64,000 bases of DNA from Diacronema lutheri (GCA_019448385.1 JAGTXO010000023.1:310001-374000); one strand, 5' to 3'. Shown: positions 22,751-34,535, counted from the first letter of the stretch. Numbers and translations are program-made. Notes: a model not told the origin generated them from the sequence alone.

Positions 22751-24661
22751 TCATGTCAGCAGCTGCGCCGTCGCGGCGGGCGCGTTGGACGCGGGCACGA
22801 CGCCGCCGTGCCGCTCGGCCCACAGGCTGCCGTGCCTGCGGCCCATCTCGAAGAGCTCGTGCGCGCGCGCGGGTGAGTAGGCCTGCAGCGCTGACTGCAG
22901 CCACTCGGGCAGGCCCTCGGGCGGGCCCGGGAAGCGCCCATCCATGTTTGGGTGGATCAAGTCGTGCGCGGGCACGAGCTCGCGCATGGTCGGGACGGCG
23001 AACGCGGGGAACGCAGAGACGGCAACGGTCCGGTGCGCGTTGTGCATCGGCACGAGACAGCCGAGTGTCCTGCACGCGCGAGGGTGGCGGCGGAAGGGCG
23101 CGCGGCATGGCGGAAGGTGGGCAACGTCACGGCCCGCAAAAGGCCGACAGAAGAGCGTGCGCTCAGCTGCGCGGCGCGGCGCGCGGCGCGGCGCGGCGCG
23201 GCGCGCGGCGCAGCGCGCGGCGCGGCACGCGGCACAACGCTCGCTCGCCTCCGCACCTCGGCGCCACAAAGTAGCCGTCGAGCGAGAGGTTGCCGCGGCA
23301 GCGCACAAGCGGCGCGCGCGCGAGGAAGAAGGGCCAGTTGCACGAGGCGCGCAGCACCTGCCAGGGCAGCGCGGGGGGAGAGCGGGGAGGGGGAAGGGGG
23401 AGAGGGGGGAAGGGGGAGGTGATTGGTAAGGGGAGGGGGGGGGGGTCGGAATACACGCTTCGCAACGGGTGGGAGGGGGCGCGGCTGACGCTGCGCGCAG
23501 CAAGCGCAGAGTCAAAGGCCACAGCATCACGGCCTGGGCTGTCCTCGCGGTGACGTGACGCGGCAAGCGAGAGCGGCGCAACAGGGGCCCCGCGCGCGTG
23601 CGCCGCGCGGCCAGGCGCCGGTCGCACGCGCGCGCGTGCGGGAGCGGCCACGGCCTCGCGCAAGCCGCGCACCTCAAAGAGGTCGTCCCGATCTTTAAAC
23701 GCGGCGCAGCGGACGGCGCGCGGCAGCGGCAGCATGCGCATGTATCTGAAAGGGGGAAGGGGGGGGGGGGGGGGGGGGCGCGCGGGGCGCCGGCGTGAGC
23801 GGCAGCGGCGACAGCGCGCGCGGCGGCGCGTCGCGGTGGCCGGCGGGCGCTGTGCGCGCCCACGGGCGCACGCGCACGGCAGCTCGGCACTCGGCGTGCA
23901 CACGCAGCGGGCGGCCGCGCGGCGCGCGAATGGCGGGCTGCGTGCGCGCACGCGACGGTAAGGCAGCCATTGCTCAGCCGCTCGGCGCAGTCCGCGGGCA
24001 GGGCGGAGACAAGCTCGCGCTCGAGGATAGAGCCGAGGCGACCGGCGGTGCCGCCCGCGCGGCAGTCTGCCAGGATCGCCTCGAGCCGCGCCATCACCAG
24101 CTCGAGGTCGAGGCCGAGTGCGAGCACGGTCGCAACGAGGGAGCCGGCCGATGAGCCGGAGAGGGGCGTCACGCCAGGCACGATGTGGCCTGAGTCGGTG
24201 AGCGAGACGCCGACGCCAAGCTGGTACGGGAAGAGAAGCCCGCCCACCGAGAAGGAGAAGGCGAGCGGCGCTCGCGGCGTGAGCAGTTGCGCCGAGCCGT
24301 CACCCCCGGCCGGCGTGCCGGCCGGGCCGGCGATGCGCAGCCCGTCCGCGCCGACGAGCTCGCCGCCGGTCGCGTCGAGGAGCGGCGGCGGGCCGGGCGG
24401 ACGGCGAAGCGCCTGCACCGACGCGATCGCCGCGGCGCTCACCGCCGCCGCCGCCGCGCCGAGCGTCGCCGGATCGTCGGCACCCTGCAGCCCACGTACG
24501 CGCGCTCGCGCACCGGCCGCTGCGGCCGGGCGCACGGCCTGCGCGCGCGCGCGGCCGGCTACGGCGCCGCCTCCGGACGAGCGCGGCGCGGCGAGACCCG
24601 CCGCGGGCAGCGCGAGCGCGCACGCCAGCGCGGCCGTGATGAGCCTCGTCGCGGCGCCCAT
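22751..24661 (-). CDS. patatin-like phospholipase (PNPLA family)
   Basis: Four exons, 24661-23952, 23745-23673, 23357-23257 and 23069-22751, give 400 residues with all phases consistent. The N-terminal 24 residues look like a signal or transit peptide. The patatin domain begins FSFSVGGLLFPYQLGVG (a glycine-rich oxyanion region) and has the nucleophile in GSSAGS. Exon 2 gives FKDRDDLFE and exon 3 SCNWPFF. The catalytic Asp is in SLDGYFVAPR. This is the Ser-Asp dyad typical of acyl hydrolases of the adiponutrin-like branch, acting on triacylglycerol or phospholipid. The introns have GTGCGC/GTGCGG donors, and two contain C homopolymers on the sense strand just upstream of the acceptor. It is divergent from the NET/IQ gene, with 87 bp between starts. 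Confidence 0.88.
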   Translation of the reverse strand: MGAATRLITAALACALALPAAGLAAPRSSGGGAVAGRARAQAVRPAAAAGARARVRGLQGADDPATLGAAAAAVSAAAIASVQALRRPPGPPPLLDATGGELVGADGLRIAGPAGTPAGGDGSAQLLTPRAPLAFSFSVGGLLFPYQLGVGVSLTDSGHIVPGVTPLSGSSAGSLVATVLALGLDLELVMARLEAILADCRAGGTAGRLGSILERELVSALPADCAERLSNGCLTVACAHAARHSRAARPPAACARRVPSCRARAPVGAHSARRPPRRAAARAVAAAAHAGAPRAPPPPPPFPLSDTCACCRCRAPSAAPRLKIGTTSLRCAACARPWPLPHARACDRRLAARRTRAGPLLRRSRLPRHVTARTAQAVMLWPLTLRLLRAASAAPPPTRCEACIPTPPPSPYQSPPPSPLSPFPLPALPPRCPGRCCAPRATGPSSSRARRLCAAAATSRSTATLWRRGAEASERCAACRAARCAARRAAPRRAPRRAAERTLFCRPFAGRDVAHLPPCRAPFRRHPRACRTLGCLVPMHNAHRTVAVSAFPAFAVPTMRELVPAHDLIHPNMDGRFPGPPEGLPEWLQSALQAYSPARAHELFEMGRRHGSLWAERHGGVVPASNAPAATAQLLT

Positions 24662-24748
24662 CAGCACACCTGGCTTGGCGCGCGCGAACTGGCTGGGCTC
24701 ACACGCTCGCCCCTTTTCAAAAACGCCGGCCGTTTTCGTTTCGCCAGT

Positions 24749-27700
24749 ATGGCGCAGCGGAGCGAGCATGGGAGGGTCGTGACGACGGAGATGCGGCGCG
24801 CCCTCTTCCAGAAGGCGCTGCTCTTACCGCCGCACGACCTCGCGCCGCTGCGCAACCTCTGCCGCGAGCACGGTGGCGGCGCGTGGCGCGAGGCCGCTGA
24901 CGGCGGCGAGTTCCGGATTGACCTCGGCCGGCTCGACGCGACGGGATACGCGCGGCTCGACATGTTCGTCGATGAGCGGCTGCGCCGGCAAGCAGCGATG
25001 GAGGCGGCGCGCGCCGAAGTAGCCTCGCGCGCGCACTCGCGCCACGCCGCGCCGCCCGGCACCAGCGGCGACGGCGGAGCGCCCGACGCGCTCCCACCGC
25101 TCATCGGGTTTGGGCAGGCGGGCCCGCTCGGCGCGACCGCGCGCGCCGAGTACGCGCGGCGCGACGCATCGCCGCCGCCGGCGCTCGCCCGGCGGGAGCG
25201 CGGCTGGACGACCGCTGGCCCGTCCTTTCTCGCGCCCGGCCGCGCATATCGCCCGCCGCCACCGCTGCCGAGCGCGAGCGAGCGCATGCGCGCGCGCGGC
25301 GGCGGCGAGCTCGCGCCTCTGCCAGGCTATGCGTCGCTGCGTGGCTCGGCGTCGTCTGGCACGCTGCCGCGCGGGCCGCGCGCGCGCGCAGCGGGCGTGC
25401 GCGCCGTGCCTGCCGGCACGGCCGGTGGCGCCGGCTGGGACAGCGCCGGCGAGCGCGGCGCGCCCTCGTGGGGGCCGGCCGCCGTCGGCGCGCGCCTGCG
25501 CGTCGCGTCGCCGGCGGACGCCACGGCGGACGGCGCCGATGCGGGCACGCGCGCCAAGCCGCGTGGTGGGTACGGTCTGGGTCCGACGGGCCTTGCCTTT
25601 GGACCGACCGCTGACGGCGTTGGCATCGGGCTCGCTCGCATCGACCTCCGAGCGCTCGCGGCACGGCGCGTGGTCGCTGCAACGGGTCGGCGCGACGCGG
25701 CGTTGCGCGCGCTCGTGCACTTTGTGGACGGGCTCGCGCCGGAGCGTACGCTCGGCGCGCCCGACGCGCACCCGCTCCGCCGCCGGCTGCGCGCTAAGCT
25801 CGGACGGCTTGTCGGAATCTATCGGATCTGCGCGTCCGAGGCGATCGACGCGCTCGCGGACGCAGAGGACGCGCTCGGCCAGGCGGGCGAGGCGGGCGCA
25901 GTGGGCGGCGGTGGCGGTGGGGGCGAGGGCGGCGCGTGCGTGTTGCGTCCCGCGTATGCGCGCGCCTCAGCGCATGCCGCCGTCGCAGCCTCGCCGCCGC
26001 CCGCCGTCGCCGCGTGGCCGGGCGCTCAGGGCGTTGGCTTCGACGGCTACGGCGCGGCTTTCAACGACTTCCGCACGGACTACCTGCGCAAGATGGAAGA
26101 CGACACGCTCTGGCTGCCTGTGCCCATCGCCTCTGACCCGCTGCTCCTGCGCTGGTTCAGCCGGATAAGCACGTCGCTCAACCTGCCGCCCATGCCGCCC
26201 GGCCTTGTCGCCGAAACGCTGCACCCGCCTGAGGAGCTTGCGAAACTGCGCGCGTCGGCGACGCGCTGGCACGCCATGCGCGCCGCGCGTGCCGACGTTG
26301 ACGCGCACGCTGCCGGCGGCGGCGGCGGCAAGCCCGGCAGCGCGCGCGCCGGCCTCGCGGTCGGCTCCCCGCTCGCGGCCGGCGCGCTGCGGCCCAGGTC
26401 TGCGGCGGCGGGCGGCAGTTCCGCTGTCCCGCGAACCCTCGCGCATGCGAGCGTGCGGCCTGCCTCCGCCGCGCCCGACGGCCGCGCGCACTTGGCCGCT
26501 GCGTCCATCGCCGGCAGCTTGGATGCGTCGATGGCCGTGAACGAGGGCGTGGGCGCGGCACGGAGCGCGCGCGCGCGCGATCTCGCGCACGGGCTCATGC
26601 TGAGCAAGGGGACGGCCGGCGCGGGTGGCGTGAGCAGCGTGCGCGAGGTGCCACTCTTCGTCGCAGCACAGTGGGAGCGCACGCGCAGGCTCGAGGTGCA
26701 GCGCAGCGCAGCGCAGCGTGCCTCCCCCTCCCCCCCCCCCCCCCCCCGCTTCCTTTGGCTGCCCACCCGCCCGCCCGTGCGCCCCGCGCGCGAGGGGAAG
26801 TAACGCACGGTGACGCACGGTGACGCACGTTCGCCTTTTTGCGGCCTTTGCAACCCTATGCACACCGCCGCTCTCCGCATCGCCGCGCCCGCGCCGCCCG
26901 CTGCCGCCCACACCCGCCCACTACTGCACTGATTCCGGCAAATTCTCGCGCCGCCCGCTTCCACCCACACGCGCGCCAACAGGTTCTGCTCTACGGGGGG
27001 GTCGGCGGCTACCTCGCGCGGCTGCGCCAGCTCGACCGCGCGTCGGCGGGCGCGTCTGCGTCGACCATCGCGCGCGCCGCTCGTCGCATGCTCGAGGCCA
27101 ACGCGCGCGTGGCCGCGCACGCGGACGCAGGCGCTGCCGACGGGGCGGAGGGGCACGCGCGCGGCTTGGCAGCAAGCGATGGCGATGGCGGCTCCGCTGG
27201 CGCTGCCGACGGGGCGGAGGGGCACGCGCGCGGCTTGGCAGCAAGCGATGGCGATGGCGGCTCCGCTAACGCTGCCGACGTGCACGCACGCGCAGCCGCG
27301 CCGGACGAGACGGCCGTGGACGCGGCGCGTGGCGCCGCTCCCGCGCAGTCGCCCGTCGAGCCCAGCGGCACGTCGGCGCGCGCGGCGCGGGAGGCGCGGA
27401 TGCGAACAGGTGTGTCGCGCGCAGCGCGGGAGGCGTGCTGCGCGACTGGGCGGCGCTCGGTCGCTGCCGCTGCAGCCGCCGCGTGCCTGGCGGCGTGTTC
27501 CAATTGTGCACCACGCGGGCCCACCGCGCCTCTTCTCTCGTACCCCTCCCCCCCTCCCCCCCCCCCTCCCCTCCCCCCCCCCCCCCCTCCCTCCCCACCG
27601 CGCCTCTTCTCTCGTACCCCCCCCCCCCCCCCCCCATCCCCTCCCCCCTCCCGTCCCCTAACACCCCACCCCCCCTCCCTCCCCACCGCGCCTCTTCTCT

Positions 27701-30700
27701 CGTATCCCTCCCCTCCCCTCCCCCCTCCCCCCCCCCCCCCCCCCCCCCCCCCCCTTCCCTCCCCCTTCGCACGCGTACCGCCCCCGCTCATGCCAACCGG
27801 CGCGCGCCCTCCCCCGCACCCTCCGCGCGCCACCTGCCGCGCCCTTGCACCCGCCACGCGGTCCGCCCCGCCAGGCGTCGGTTACATCTCGCTCCGCCGT
27901 TACATCCTCCACCTCGCCGCCGAGGCGCACGCGGCGCGCGCGGCGCGCATCGCGGTGATCGCGACCGCGCACGCGGAGGAGCGCGCGGCGGCGGTGGCGG
28001 CGGAGGACGCGGCCGCGCGCGAGCGCGCCTTCCTCCATCGCACCGCCGCCGCAGCGCGCGGCCACCTCGTGACGCCCCCTGGCCCGCGCATAAGCGGCAT
28101 CTTGCCTGGCTCGGCCGTGCTCGCCGGCGCGGCAGGGTCGGCGGCCGCGCGCGCGCTCGCTGCGAAGAGGGCGGCGCTCGCGGAGGACGCGGTCGCGCTG
28201 CGCGTCGCCGAGGCGGAGGTACGGCGCGCGCGCCGTCGTCGTCGGCAGGCGCGCGAGCGCTGAGCGCCGCGCGCCGCGACGGCCAGCGCGGTGGCCGCGC
28301 GTGCGCCGCGCGAACCGCGCTCGGAAGCGCGCGCGCGCGCGCGGGAGACAGTCTGTGGGGCACGTGTGCTCGCCCTCCGCCCTCTGCTCCCTCTCATCTC
28401 CGCCCTCTGCTCCCTCTCATCTCCGCCCTCTGCTCCCTCTCATCTCCGCCCTCTGCTCCCTTTCATCTCCGCCCTCTGCTCCCTCTCATCTCCGCCCTCT
28501 GCTCCCTTTCATCTCCGCCCTCTGCTCCCTCTCATCTCCGCCCTCTGCTCCCTCTCATCTCCGCCCTCTGCTCCCTTTCATCTCCGCCCTCTGCTCCCTC
28601 TCATCTCCGCCCTCTGCTCCCTCTCATCTCCGCCCTCTGCTCCCATTCATCTCCGCCCTCTGCTCCCTCTCATCTCCGCCCTCTGCTCCCTCTCATCTCC
28701 GCCCTCTGCTCCCTCTCATCTCCGCCCTCTGCTCCCTCTCATCTCCGCCCTCTGCTCCCTCTCATCTCCGCCCTCTGCTCCCTTTCATCTCCGCCCTCTG
28801 CTCCCTCTCATCTTCGCCCTCTGCTCCCTCTCATCTCCGCCCTCTGCTCCCTCTCATCTCCGCCCTCTGCTCCCTCTCATCTCCGCCCTCTGCTCCCTCT
28901 CATCTCCGCCCTCTGCTCCCTTTCATCTCCGCCCTCTGCTCCCTCTCATCTCCGCCCTCTGCTCCCTTTCATCTCCGCCCTCTGCTCCCTCTCATCTCCG
29001 CCCTCTGCTCCCTCTCATCTCCGCCCTCTGCTCCCTTTCATCTCCGCCCTCTGCTCCCTCTCATCTCCGCCCTCTGCTCCCTTTCATCTCCGCCCTCTGC
29101 TCCCTTTCATCTCCGCCCTCTGCTCCCTCTCATCTCCGCCCTCTGCTCCCTCTCATCTCCGCCCTCTGCTCCCTCTCATCTCCGTCCTCTGCTCCCTCTC
29201 ATCTCCGCCCTCTGCTCCCTTTCATCTCCGCCCTCTGCTCCCTCTCATCTCCGCCCTCTGCTCCCTCTCATCTCCGCCCTCTGCTCCCTCTCATCTCCGC
29301 CCTCTGCTCCCTCTCACCTCCGCCCTCTGCTCCCTTTCATCTCCGCCCTCTGCTCCCTCTCATCTCCGCCCTCTGCTCCCTCTCATCTCCGCCCTCTGCT
29401 CCCTCTCATCTCCGCCCTCTGCTCCCTCTCATCTCCGCCCTCTGCTCCCTCTCATCTCCGCCCTCTGCTCCCTTTCATCTCCGCCCTCTGCTCCCTCTCA
29501 TCTCCGCCCTCTGCTCCCTTTCATCTCCGCCCTCTGCTCCCTCTCATCTCCGCCCTCTGCTCCCTCTCATCTCCGCCCTCTGCTCCCTCTCATCTCCGCC
29601 CTCTGCTCCCTCTCATCTCCGCCCTCTGCTCCCTCTCATCTCCGCCCTCTGCTCCCTTTCATCTCCGCCCTCTGCTCCCTCTCATCTCCGCCCTCTGCTC
29701 CCTCTCATCTCCGCCCTCTGCTCCCTTTCATCTCCGCCCTCTGCTCCCTCTCATCTCCGCCCTCTGCTCCCTCTCATCTCCGCCCTCTGCTCCCTCTCAT
29801 CTCCGTCCTCTGCTCCCTCTCATCTCCGCCCTCTGCTCCCTTTCATCTCCGCCCTCTGCTCCCTCTCATCTCCGCCCTCTGCTCCCTTTCATCTCCGCCC
29901 TCTGCTCCCTCTCATCTCCGCCCTCTGCTCCCTCTCATCTCCGCCCTCTGCTCCCTTTCATCTCCGCCCTCTGCTCCCTCTCATCTCCGCCCTCTGCTCC
30001 CTCTCATCTCCGCCCTCTGCTCCCTCTCATCTCCGCCCTCTGCTCCCTTTCATCTCCGCCCTCTGCTCCCTCTCATCTCCGCCCTCTGCTCCCTTTCATC
30101 TCCGCCCTCTGCTCCCTCTCATCTCCGCCCTCTGCTCCCTCTCATCTCCGCCCTCTGCTCCCTTTCATCTCCGCCCTCTGCTCCCTCTCATCTCCGCCCT
30201 CTGCTCCCTCTCATCTCCGCCCTCTGCTCCCTCTCATCTCCGCCCTCTGCTCCCTTTCATCTCCGCCCTCTGCTCCCTCTCATCTCCGCCCTCTGCTCCC
30301 TTTCATCTCCGCCCTCTGCTCCCTCTCATCTCCGCCCTCTGCTCCCTCTCATCTCCGCCCTCTGCTCCCTCTCATCTCCGCCCTCTGCTCCCTCTCATCT
30401 CCGCCCTCTGCTCCCTCTCATCTCCGCCCTCTGCTCCCTCTCATCTCCGCCCTCTGCTCCCTTTCATCTCCGCCCTCTGCTCCCTCTCATCTCCGCCCTC
30501 TGCTCCCTCTCATCTCCGCCCTCTGCTCCCTCTCATCTCCGTCCTCTGCTCCCTCTCATCTCCGCCCTCTGCTCCCTTTCATCTCCGCCCTCTGCTCCCT
30601 CTCATCTCCGCCCTCTGCTCCCTCTCATCTCCGCCCTCTGCTCCCTCTCATCTCCGCCCTCTGCTCCCTCTCATCTCCGCCCTCTGCTCCCTTTCATCTC

Positions 30701-33615
30701 CGCCCTCTGCTCCCTCTCATCTCCGCCCTCTGCTCCCTCTCATCTCCGCCCTCTGCTCCCTCTCATCTCCGCCCTCTGCTCCCTCTCATCTCCGCCCTCT
30801 GCTCCCTCTCATCTCCGCCCTCTGCTCCCTCTCATCTCCGCCCTCTGCTCCCTCTCATGTCCGCCCTCTGCTCCCTTTCATCTCCGCCCTCTGCTCCCTC
30901 TCATCTCCGCCCTCTGCTCCCTTTCATCTCCGCCCTCTGCTCCCTCTCATCTCCGCCCTCTGCTCCCTCTCATCTCCGCCCTCTGCTCCCTCTCATCTCC
31001 GCCCTCTGCTCCCTCTCATCTCCGCCCTCTGCTCCCTCTCATCTCCGCCCTCTGCTCCCTCTCATCTCCGCCCTCTGCTCCCTCTCATCTCCGCCCTCTG
31101 CTCCCTCTCATCTTCGCCCTCTGCTCCCTCTCATCTCCGCCCTCTGCTCCCTCTCATCTCCGCCCTCTGCTCCCTCTCATCTCCGCCCTCTGCTCCCTCT
31201 CATCTCCGCCCTCTGCTCCCTCTCATCTTCGCCCTCTGCTCCCTCTCATCTCCGCGCGCCGCGCAGCTTCGCGAGCTGAGCGTGCAAGCGGCTGCCGAGC
31301 GGCACATCGAGGCCGCTCGCTCTCTCGCGCCACACTTTATCGGCAGGATTGCGCGCGGGCACCTCGGGCGGATGCATGGCAGGCGGAAACGGCGCGAGGC
31401 GCTGTGCGCGCCTGCGCCGCGCCGCGCGCCGCCGCGCACGTCGCACTTCGCGCGCCCGCTGAGCGCACGCGCGCAGCGGGCGGCAGCTTGCAGCGGGATG
31501 CAGGTCGCAGCGGGGTGCGGCGGCAGGTTGCAGCTGAATGTTGCTCGGAGCCTCGAGCGCGCACAGAGCAAAGGCGCAGCGAGCAGCGCCTGGCGGACAC
31601 GCGCGCGCCGCGCCTCACGCCGCCCGCCGCCGCGCCCCCGCCCGCGCGCTCCGCCCGCCGCGTGTGCGGCCGGCGCATCGCAGCGGCGTCGTCGCCGCCA
31701 AGATTCAAAGCGCGCAGCGCAGGCACGCGGCGCAGGCGCGGTACAAGGCGACCAAGGCGCAGCGCGCGTGGGATCTGTTGCAGGTGCGGGCGTGCGGGCG
31801 GCCAACACCACGTCCACGCGTCCGTGCGCCGTGATACCACGCGCGCGCGCAGCCAGCAGCCGCGTGCTGCCGCCGCCGCGCGGCGCGCTGCCCTCTGCCC
31901 CCGCCCCGCCTGCGCTCACTGCCGCCGCGCGCGCGCCGTGCCACCCTCCACCCCGCGCCCCCCAGTCTGAGCTGCGCTGGTATGAGTCGCTCCACGCGCA
32001 GGCCGCGACGGCGATCCAACGGCACGCGCGCGGCACGCAAGCGCGCCGTGCCGAGGCCGCGCTGCGGCCAGCGCGGCTCGCCGAGCGCGAGCGCACGCGC
32101 GCCGCGGCGGCGGGACGGCGCAGGGCTGCGCGCGAGCGCGCTGCGGCCACTGCGATACAGCGCGTTGCGCGCGGCCGCGACGGGCGCGCGCGCGCGGCGG
32201 AGGCGGTCGCCGCGGCGGCGATGGCGCGCGAGCACGCGCGTGCGGCTGAGGCGGTCGCCGCGGCGGAGCGCGAGGCGGCAGAGGCGCAGCGCGTCGCCGA
32301 GCTCGCCAAGGCGATCGCCGCGGCCGCCGAGGACCAGCTCGCGCGGCTGCACGCGGCGAACGCTGCGCGGGAGGAGGCGGCGACCGCGCTCCAGGCGGCC
32401 GCTCGCGGGCGTGTTGCTCGACGTGCGCGCGCGGCCGCCGCTGCGCGCAAGCGGCAGGGCGCGCGCCATGCGGCGGCGATGCGCGTGCAGGCTGCGAGTC
32501 GGGGACGTGTGGTGCGCCGCGCCGCCGCTGAGTCGCGCGCCGTCTCGCGCGCCGCCGCGCGCGAGGCGGGCGAGGCGGCGGCGAGGCGCGATGCTGCGCG
32601 CCAAAAGATGGAGGAGTTCCAGATGAGGGCCGAGGCGGTCGCCGATGCGCTCGCCGCGATCGTCTTTGCGTACGTGCGCGAGGCGACGCGCGAGGTCGTT
32701 GCGGAGGCGATGGCGGAGGCGGGCAGCGGCGTCACGCTATCGACCGCGGCCGCCCTAACAACTTATACCAACGCACCCACCGCTGCGATCGCCACGCCGA
32801 GCACGCGCGCGTTAGCCAACACCGACAGCTCGGAAGCTCTCCGCGCATCGGCCTCGCCCGGCGCAGTTGCGTCGACCCAAGTTGCCGTCAAAGCGACGCG
32901 CACCGACGCCCCCACTGTGCTCCCAGCCGCAGCCGCTCCCGTCCCGGCGACGGCTGCGGCGACGCACGCACGCCGCGCAACGGCAGCGGCGCCGGCGGCG
33001 GCACCGGACGCGCGGACGCGGCCGCCGGCGTCAGCGGCTGCCGCCGAGACGGACCCACTGCGAGACCTGCGCAGCGCAAGCGGTTGCGACAGCGTCGCCA
33101 ACGGCATCTCCAATGACGCGGTGGGTGACGTGCAGGCAGCCGCGGACGCCAAGAACGCGCGAGGCGGGGGCGCGAGTGACGCGCGCACCGCCGACGCGCG
33201 CGGCGGCGAGCAGCCAACGGCCCCGCTCGACGAGGCGACCGAGGCGCAGCTCCTCGAGGCGGAGGGGCTGCTGCCTCGCGAGCAGGACGCGGAGTCTGAC
33301 TTTGAGGGCAAGGAGAGCAAGTGGGAGCCGGATGATGATGGCGGCGGAAGCTGGCCGGGCGTTGGCGGGACGTCGCACACGTTGGAGCGCGGCGCGCGCG
33401 CAGGGATCTCGCCCGCGCCGACCGCCGTGCCGCCTGCGCCGAGCGCGTCGCCCGCCGCTGGTGGCGAGCCGGTCGCTCCTTCGCCCGAGGTGTCTGCTGC
33501 TGAGCCGGATGCGCTCGACGATCTGCTCGACGGCGACGACGGCGAGTACGACAAGGGACGGGCTGGCGCCTCCGCCGACCTCGACGACTTACTCGCGGGC
33601 GACGGCTTCGACTGA
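24749..33615 (+). CDS. NET-like and multi-IQ-motif protein, six exons
   Basis: Exons 24749-26695, 26983-27409, 27875-28218, 31267-31403, 31684-31783 and 31966-33615 join in frame to 1534 residues. Near residues 10-70 the N-terminus (LPPHDLAPLRNLC, EFRIDLGRLDATGYARLDMFV) resembles the extraterminal NET domain of BET proteins; this is inference. A disordered Ala/Arg/Gly-rich middle follows. From exon 4 on there are at least five IQ-like calmodulin-binding motifs (IGRIARGHLGRMHGRR, KIQSAQRRHAAQAR, AIQRHARGTQARRA, AIQRVARGRDGRAR, ALQAAARGRVARRAR) within long Ala/Arg/Glu helices, then an acidic tail with LDDLLDGDDGE. A cytoskeletal or ciliary calmodulin-binding scaffold is likely. Intron 3 (28219-31266) is almost entirely minisatellite. 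The exon 3-4 join reads LRVAEAE-LRELSVQAAAERH, which supports this model over a read-through of the repeat. Confidence 0.75.
27130..27267 (+). repeat. 69-nt in-frame tandem duplication in exon 2 of the NET/IQ gene
   Basis: Two perfect 69-nt copies, 27130-27198 and 27199-27267, code the 23-residue unit GAADGAEGHARGLAASDGDG plus three residues. A third partial copy follows. The period of 23 codons keeps the frame. Confidence 0.9.
28375..31256 (+). repeat. about 125-copy minisatellite of 23-nt units in intron 3 of the NET/IQ gene
   Basis: The unit reads CTCATCTCCGCCCTCTGCTC followed by CCT. It repeats without length change for 2.9 kb. The main variation is C or T at one base (CCCTCT versus CCCTTT). 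A rarer variant, CCGTCC, occurs three times (T at 29185, 29806 and 30542), exactly 27 and 32 units apart. Each occurrence has the same neighbouring variant order, which shows that blocks of units were duplicated. The sense strand is pyrimidine-rich. Because 23 is not a multiple of 3 and the unit has no stop, every sense frame is open for kilobases; those frames are not evidence of protein. Confidence 0.95.
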
Positions 33616-33715
33616 TGCGTTCCCGTGCTGACTCGCCCAGAGGCGTCGTTTTGACTGTCACAGCTTGCCTGAGTCCGGCCTGCGTAACAAGTCAGCACTC
33701 AAGGACGAAAGGAAC

Positions 33716-33742
33716 GTGAATCGTCAATTATTGACGATTCAC
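33716..33742. promoter_or_regulatory. perfect 27-nt palindrome upstream of the 33771 gene
   Basis: Two 13-nt arms, GTGAATCGTCAAT and its complement, flank one central T. It lies in an AT-rich gap between the NET/IQ gene and the next start, 28 bp before that ATG. It could be a dimeric regulator site or a hairpin at the end of the NET/IQ transcript. Confidence 0.5.
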
Positions 33743-33770
33743 GATTCCAAATACCACACAGCGGCGCAGC

Positions 33771-34535
33771 ATGTGGCCGCGGCCACCTGCGCCGAGCGAC
33801 AGGCCGACGTCCAGCCGCAGGGTCGAGCGGACGGTCGGCCCGAAGCGCAGCTCGATGCCGTGCGACGCGCATGCTGACGATGATGCGGCGTTGGTGCGCT
33901 CACGCTCGCCGCCCTCGGCGCACGAGCTCGCGCCCATCTGCGCGGGCGATCTCGACTCGGGGCCCGACGAGCCGAACGTGGAGTCCGACATCGCACACGG
34001 CGCGAAACACGGCGGCAAAGGCGATCACTGCCGTACGCGCAGCGAGGGCGGCGCTTGCCTTCAAGCACACAGTGGGTGCACTCAGCCGACCGAGACCGCG
34101 TCGCCTCGGCCGCCAGCGCGTGCGCGCTTGTGTGGCGCCTGTGTGAGCCAAGGCGACAACGCGCGCGGCGCGCGGTCTACGCTGGGCTCGCCATCCACGT
34201 CGCCGCCTCGGGGCAGGCCCGGGCTCCTCGGCGCGGACGTGGCGCTAATGGATGCGCGCTGCACTGAGCCAATGGCGCTGCCCTCAGCAGAGGCGCTCGC
34301 GGCGCTGCCCTCGCCCGACGAGATCGCGCAGCTGCTCGTGCGAGGCAGGCGCGCCGGCACGGTGCGCAAGCGCAGCCGCGGCGAAGGTGAAGCGGACGAT
34401 ACGAACGATGACGATAAGCGCCGCCTGCTTGCGCGGGTGGCGCTCGTGCAGCGACCGTGGCTCGCGCCGGCCACGCACATGGCTGCGGCCGACGCGTTAC
34501 GTGGCCAGCTTGCTGCGGCAAGTGCATGGCTTTGA
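33771..34535 (+). CDS. hypothetical protein
   Basis: An open frame of 254 residues with no recognised family. The first 150 residues are Ser/Pro/Arg-rich. The last 100 look more ordered: LPSAEALAALPSPDEIAQLL, then a basic-acidic patch (RKRSRGEGEADDTNDDDKRR) and a helix ending WL. The acidic/basic patch could be a nuclear signal. There is no signal peptide or membrane helix. It converges on the membrane protein gene at 34618-35190. It may be coding only in part. Confidence 0.4.
   Translation: MWPRPPAPSDRPTSSRRVERTVGPKRSSMPCDAHADDDAALVRSRSPPSAHELAPICAGDLDSGPDEPNVESDIAHGAKHGGKGDHCRTRSEGGACLQAHSGCTQPTETASPRPPARARLCGACVSQGDNARGARSTLGSPSTSPPRGRPGLLGADVALMDARCTEPMALPSAEALAALPSPDEIAQLLVRGRRAGTVRKRSRGEGEADDTNDDDKRRLLARVALVQRPWLAPATHMAAADALRGQLAAASAWL

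Noticed and set aside
28375-31256. CRISPR-like array
   Set aside because: Units are contiguous 23-mers with no unique spacers, in a eukaryotic intron.
27435-33615. Very long open frames (over 900 to 1700 codons) through the 28.4-31.3 kb repeat
   Set aside because: The 23-nt unit has no stop in any sense frame, so long frames are automatic. Good splice sites at 28219 and 31266 remove the repeat and join matching IQ-protein exons.
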